NCBI GenBank assembly: GCA_034660675.1
Contig: JAYEJT010000009.1
Location: 1-5,898 of the forward strand
DNA: 5,898 nucleotides
Source: CG03 sp034660675
GTDB taxonomy: Bacteria > CG03
Direction: 5' to 3'
Position 1 is the first letter of the stretch; each line of letters begins with the position of its first letter. The notes beneath the pieces are model-generated. The model did no database searches, was not told the origin of the DNA, and was given only the letters and a program-made list of their open reading frames with translations. Position numbers and translations under genes: made by a program. Shown piece by piece: positions 5,100-5,898 of the stretch.

Positions 5100-5121
5100 A
5101 ATGGGGACGGTTCCTATTACC
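5100..5121. repeat. REP-like repeat, GGGGACGGTTCC subtype, single copy
   Basis: AAT plus GGGGACGGTTCCTATTAC is identical over 21 bases (5100-5120) to each arm core of the hairpin at 1934-1990. Here it stands alone, upstream of the RNA methyltransferase and about 10 bases before its Shine-Dalgarno-like GGAG in the direction of transcription, so it would lie in the 5' leader. Confidence 0.8.
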
Positions 5122-5193
5122 TTTTATTGCTTTCCATTGCTTCCATATGCTTTTCCCGTCCGGTAATTAGAAATTATCCCCCTTCCCTTTCCG

Positions 5194-5206
5194 AAAAAAC
5201 GCATTT
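5194..5206 (-). terminator. Possible transcription end after tRNA-Glu
   Basis: Directly after the CCA of tRNA-Glu the minus strand reads AAAATGCG followed by six T. AATGCG is complementary to the CGCATT at the tRNA 5' end, so an alternative long-range stem before the T-run is possible. There is no local hairpin, so this is a weak call. Confidence 0.25.
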
Positions 5207-5281
5207 TGGTAGCGCATACGAGAATCGAACTCGTATTACCGCCTTGAGAGGGCGGCGTCCTAGCCGTTAGACGAATGCGCC
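5207..5281 (-). tRNA. tRNA-Glu (anticodon CTC), CCA encoded
   Basis: The minus strand gives a 75-base cloverleaf. The acceptor stem pairs GGCGCAT with ATGCGCT (the first pair is G-U), with discriminator A and encoded CCA. The anticodon stem CCGCC/GGCGG holds loop CTCTCAA with anticodon CTC at 5246-5248, reading GAG. The T-arm is TACGAG-TTCGATT-CTCGTA like. CTC-anticodon tRNA-Glu usually supplements a TTC species, which must lie elsewhere. It has its own promoter upstream. Confidence 0.96.
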
Positions 5282-5298
5282 GTTAAATTCAAAATGTC

Positions 5299-5327
5299 AT
5301 TTTATTAGATTATTGTGTTTTTAGCAA
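5299..5327 (-). promoter_or_regulatory. Sigma70-like promoter of tRNA-Glu
   Basis: The -35 element TTGCTA (5322-5327) and -10 element TAAAAT (5299-5304) are separated by exactly 17 A/T-rich bases. The tRNA begins 17 bases after the -10. Spacing is the same as for the tRNA-Ser promoter in this window, which supports both calls. It could also contribute transcripts to the RNA methyltransferase-helicase pair downstream. Confidence 0.6.
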
Positions 5328-5345
5328 TACGGAATCAGAGGCTTT

Positions 5346-5898
5346 TTATTTCTCCGTTTCAAAAAGCACCTGTTTTTTTTTGTAACTGATAAAATCAGAA
5401 GGCCTTCGCACACCGAAAGAAAGATACCCCGTGGGACAAACATCCACACACTCAAAACAGCGGGCACAGTTAAAATGATTTTCGGGGCTCTTTGTGCCCT
5501 GTTTGTATAAACTGTATGACTTATTAAGCCTGCTGATGTAGCAGACCTGATCACACAAACCGCAGTTCACACATTCTTTTGATTTGTTGTGACGGACACT
5601 TAATATGCTGACGTGATTTAAGAGCCCGCTTATCCATGCTATCGGGCAGCCGATCTTATGATACCGGTATAAACCTTTTGCGTTTTTTCCGGGAGCGGCT
5701 ATGAGCAGCAGTTCCATAATTATACCCACAGGACACATCCATATGCAAAACACTTTTCCGAGAATAATACCAAGAGCGGAACCCACAATCATCAGACCGG
5801 CAATTGAGATTAATCCGCGCCAAAGAAGAATAAAAATAGCGATTGCGGATATAACTTGAACCGGTTTACGGATCTTTTTGAAGAAAACCCCTTTAGAT
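5346..5898 (-). CDS. Membrane-bound 4Fe-4S polyferredoxin, NapH/YccM-like, C-terminal part (cut by window edge)
   Basis: The frame is open to the edge at 5898, so 183 residues are visible and the true start is outside; the internal ATG at 5792 is not the start. Two hydrophobic stretches are seen (VQVISAIAIFILLW, then SIAGLMIVGSALGIILGKVF), followed by the FCIWMCPVG motif, the CxxxCP signature typical of NapH/NosR/CcoG-type membrane proteins, and a hydrophobic IIMELLLIAA. Two ferredoxin-type [4Fe-4S] motifs come next: CVNCGLCDQVC and CARCFECVDVCP. The first lacks the proline after its last cysteine. Such proteins move electrons between the quinone pool or a membrane reductase and a partner enzyme; the partner is not in view. 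It ends VLFETEK, 64 bases before tRNA-Glu. The family group is clear, the specific role is not. Confidence 0.88.
   Translation of the reverse strand, partial: SKGVFFKKIRKPVQVISAIAIFILLWRGLISIAGLMIVGSALGIILGKVFCIWMCPVGIIMELLLIAAPGKNAKGLYRYHKIGCPIAWISGLLNHVSILSVRHNKSKECVNCGLCDQVCYISRLNKSYSLYKQGTKSPENHFNCARCFECVDVCPTGYLSFGVRRPSDFISYKKKQVLFETEK

Noticed and set aside
1399..5121. CRISPR array suggested by recurring short repeats
   Set aside because: Copies are few, far apart, in mixed orientation and inside or beside genes; there are no regular spacers.
5321..5554. Second minus-strand frame within the polyferredoxin gene
   Set aside because: It overlaps the clear ferredoxin cysteine motifs in another frame and has no recognisable content.

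Overview
The window is an ordinary bacterial housekeeping segment, with every supportable gene on the minus strand, plus a noticeably repeat-rich set of intergenic regions. Read in the direction of transcription (high to low coordinates) it holds: the C-terminal part of a membrane-bound [4Fe-4S] polyferredoxin of the NapH/YccM type (cut by the window edge at 5898); tRNA-Glu(CTC); an RlmD/RumA/TrmA-family RNA m5U methyltransferase overlapping by 4 bases (ATGA) with a short UvrD/PcrA-type helicase; tRNA-Ser(GGA); a 442-base stretch without a large gene, holding repeats and one very small ORF with an ideal ribosome binding site; a zinc-ribbon class I SAM methyltransferase; a 65-residue hypothetical ORF; and the N-terminal 143 residues of XseA (cut at position 1). 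Both tRNAs encode CCA and each has a well spaced sigma70-like promoter.

The repeats are the unusual part. A family of short REP-like sequences with cores GGGGACGGTTCC and GGGGACGTCC occurs at four places: upstream of the methyltransferase (1399-1426), as a perfect 57-base hairpin that supplies the last two sense codons and stop codon of the helicase (1934-1990), inside the first codons of the RNA methyltransferase (5027-5053), and upstream of it (5100-5121). Sequences of this kind are known near REP-associated tyrosine transposases (RAYTs); no transposase is in the window. Separately, the last 21 bases of tRNA-Ser, including CCA, are exactly repeated 177 bases downstream of the real tRNA end, bracketing a 156-base GC-rich insert with two perfect stem-loops, an inverted fragment of the tRNA T-arm and four CTCG tetranucleotides phased at 9-10 bases. 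This looks like a tRNA-tail repeat or mini mobile element rather than a full integrated element.

The organism cannot be named from this window. The GGGGACGGTTCC repeats, moderate base composition, Fe-S electron-transfer protein and divergent housekeeping proteins fit an uncultivated anaerobic lineage such as Omnitrophota, Elusimicrobiota or a relative; this is a low-confidence inference. No defence system, CRISPR array, toxin or biosynthetic cluster was seen. The most novel-looking object is the tRNA-Ser tail element, followed by the REP hairpin that forms the end of the helicase gene.
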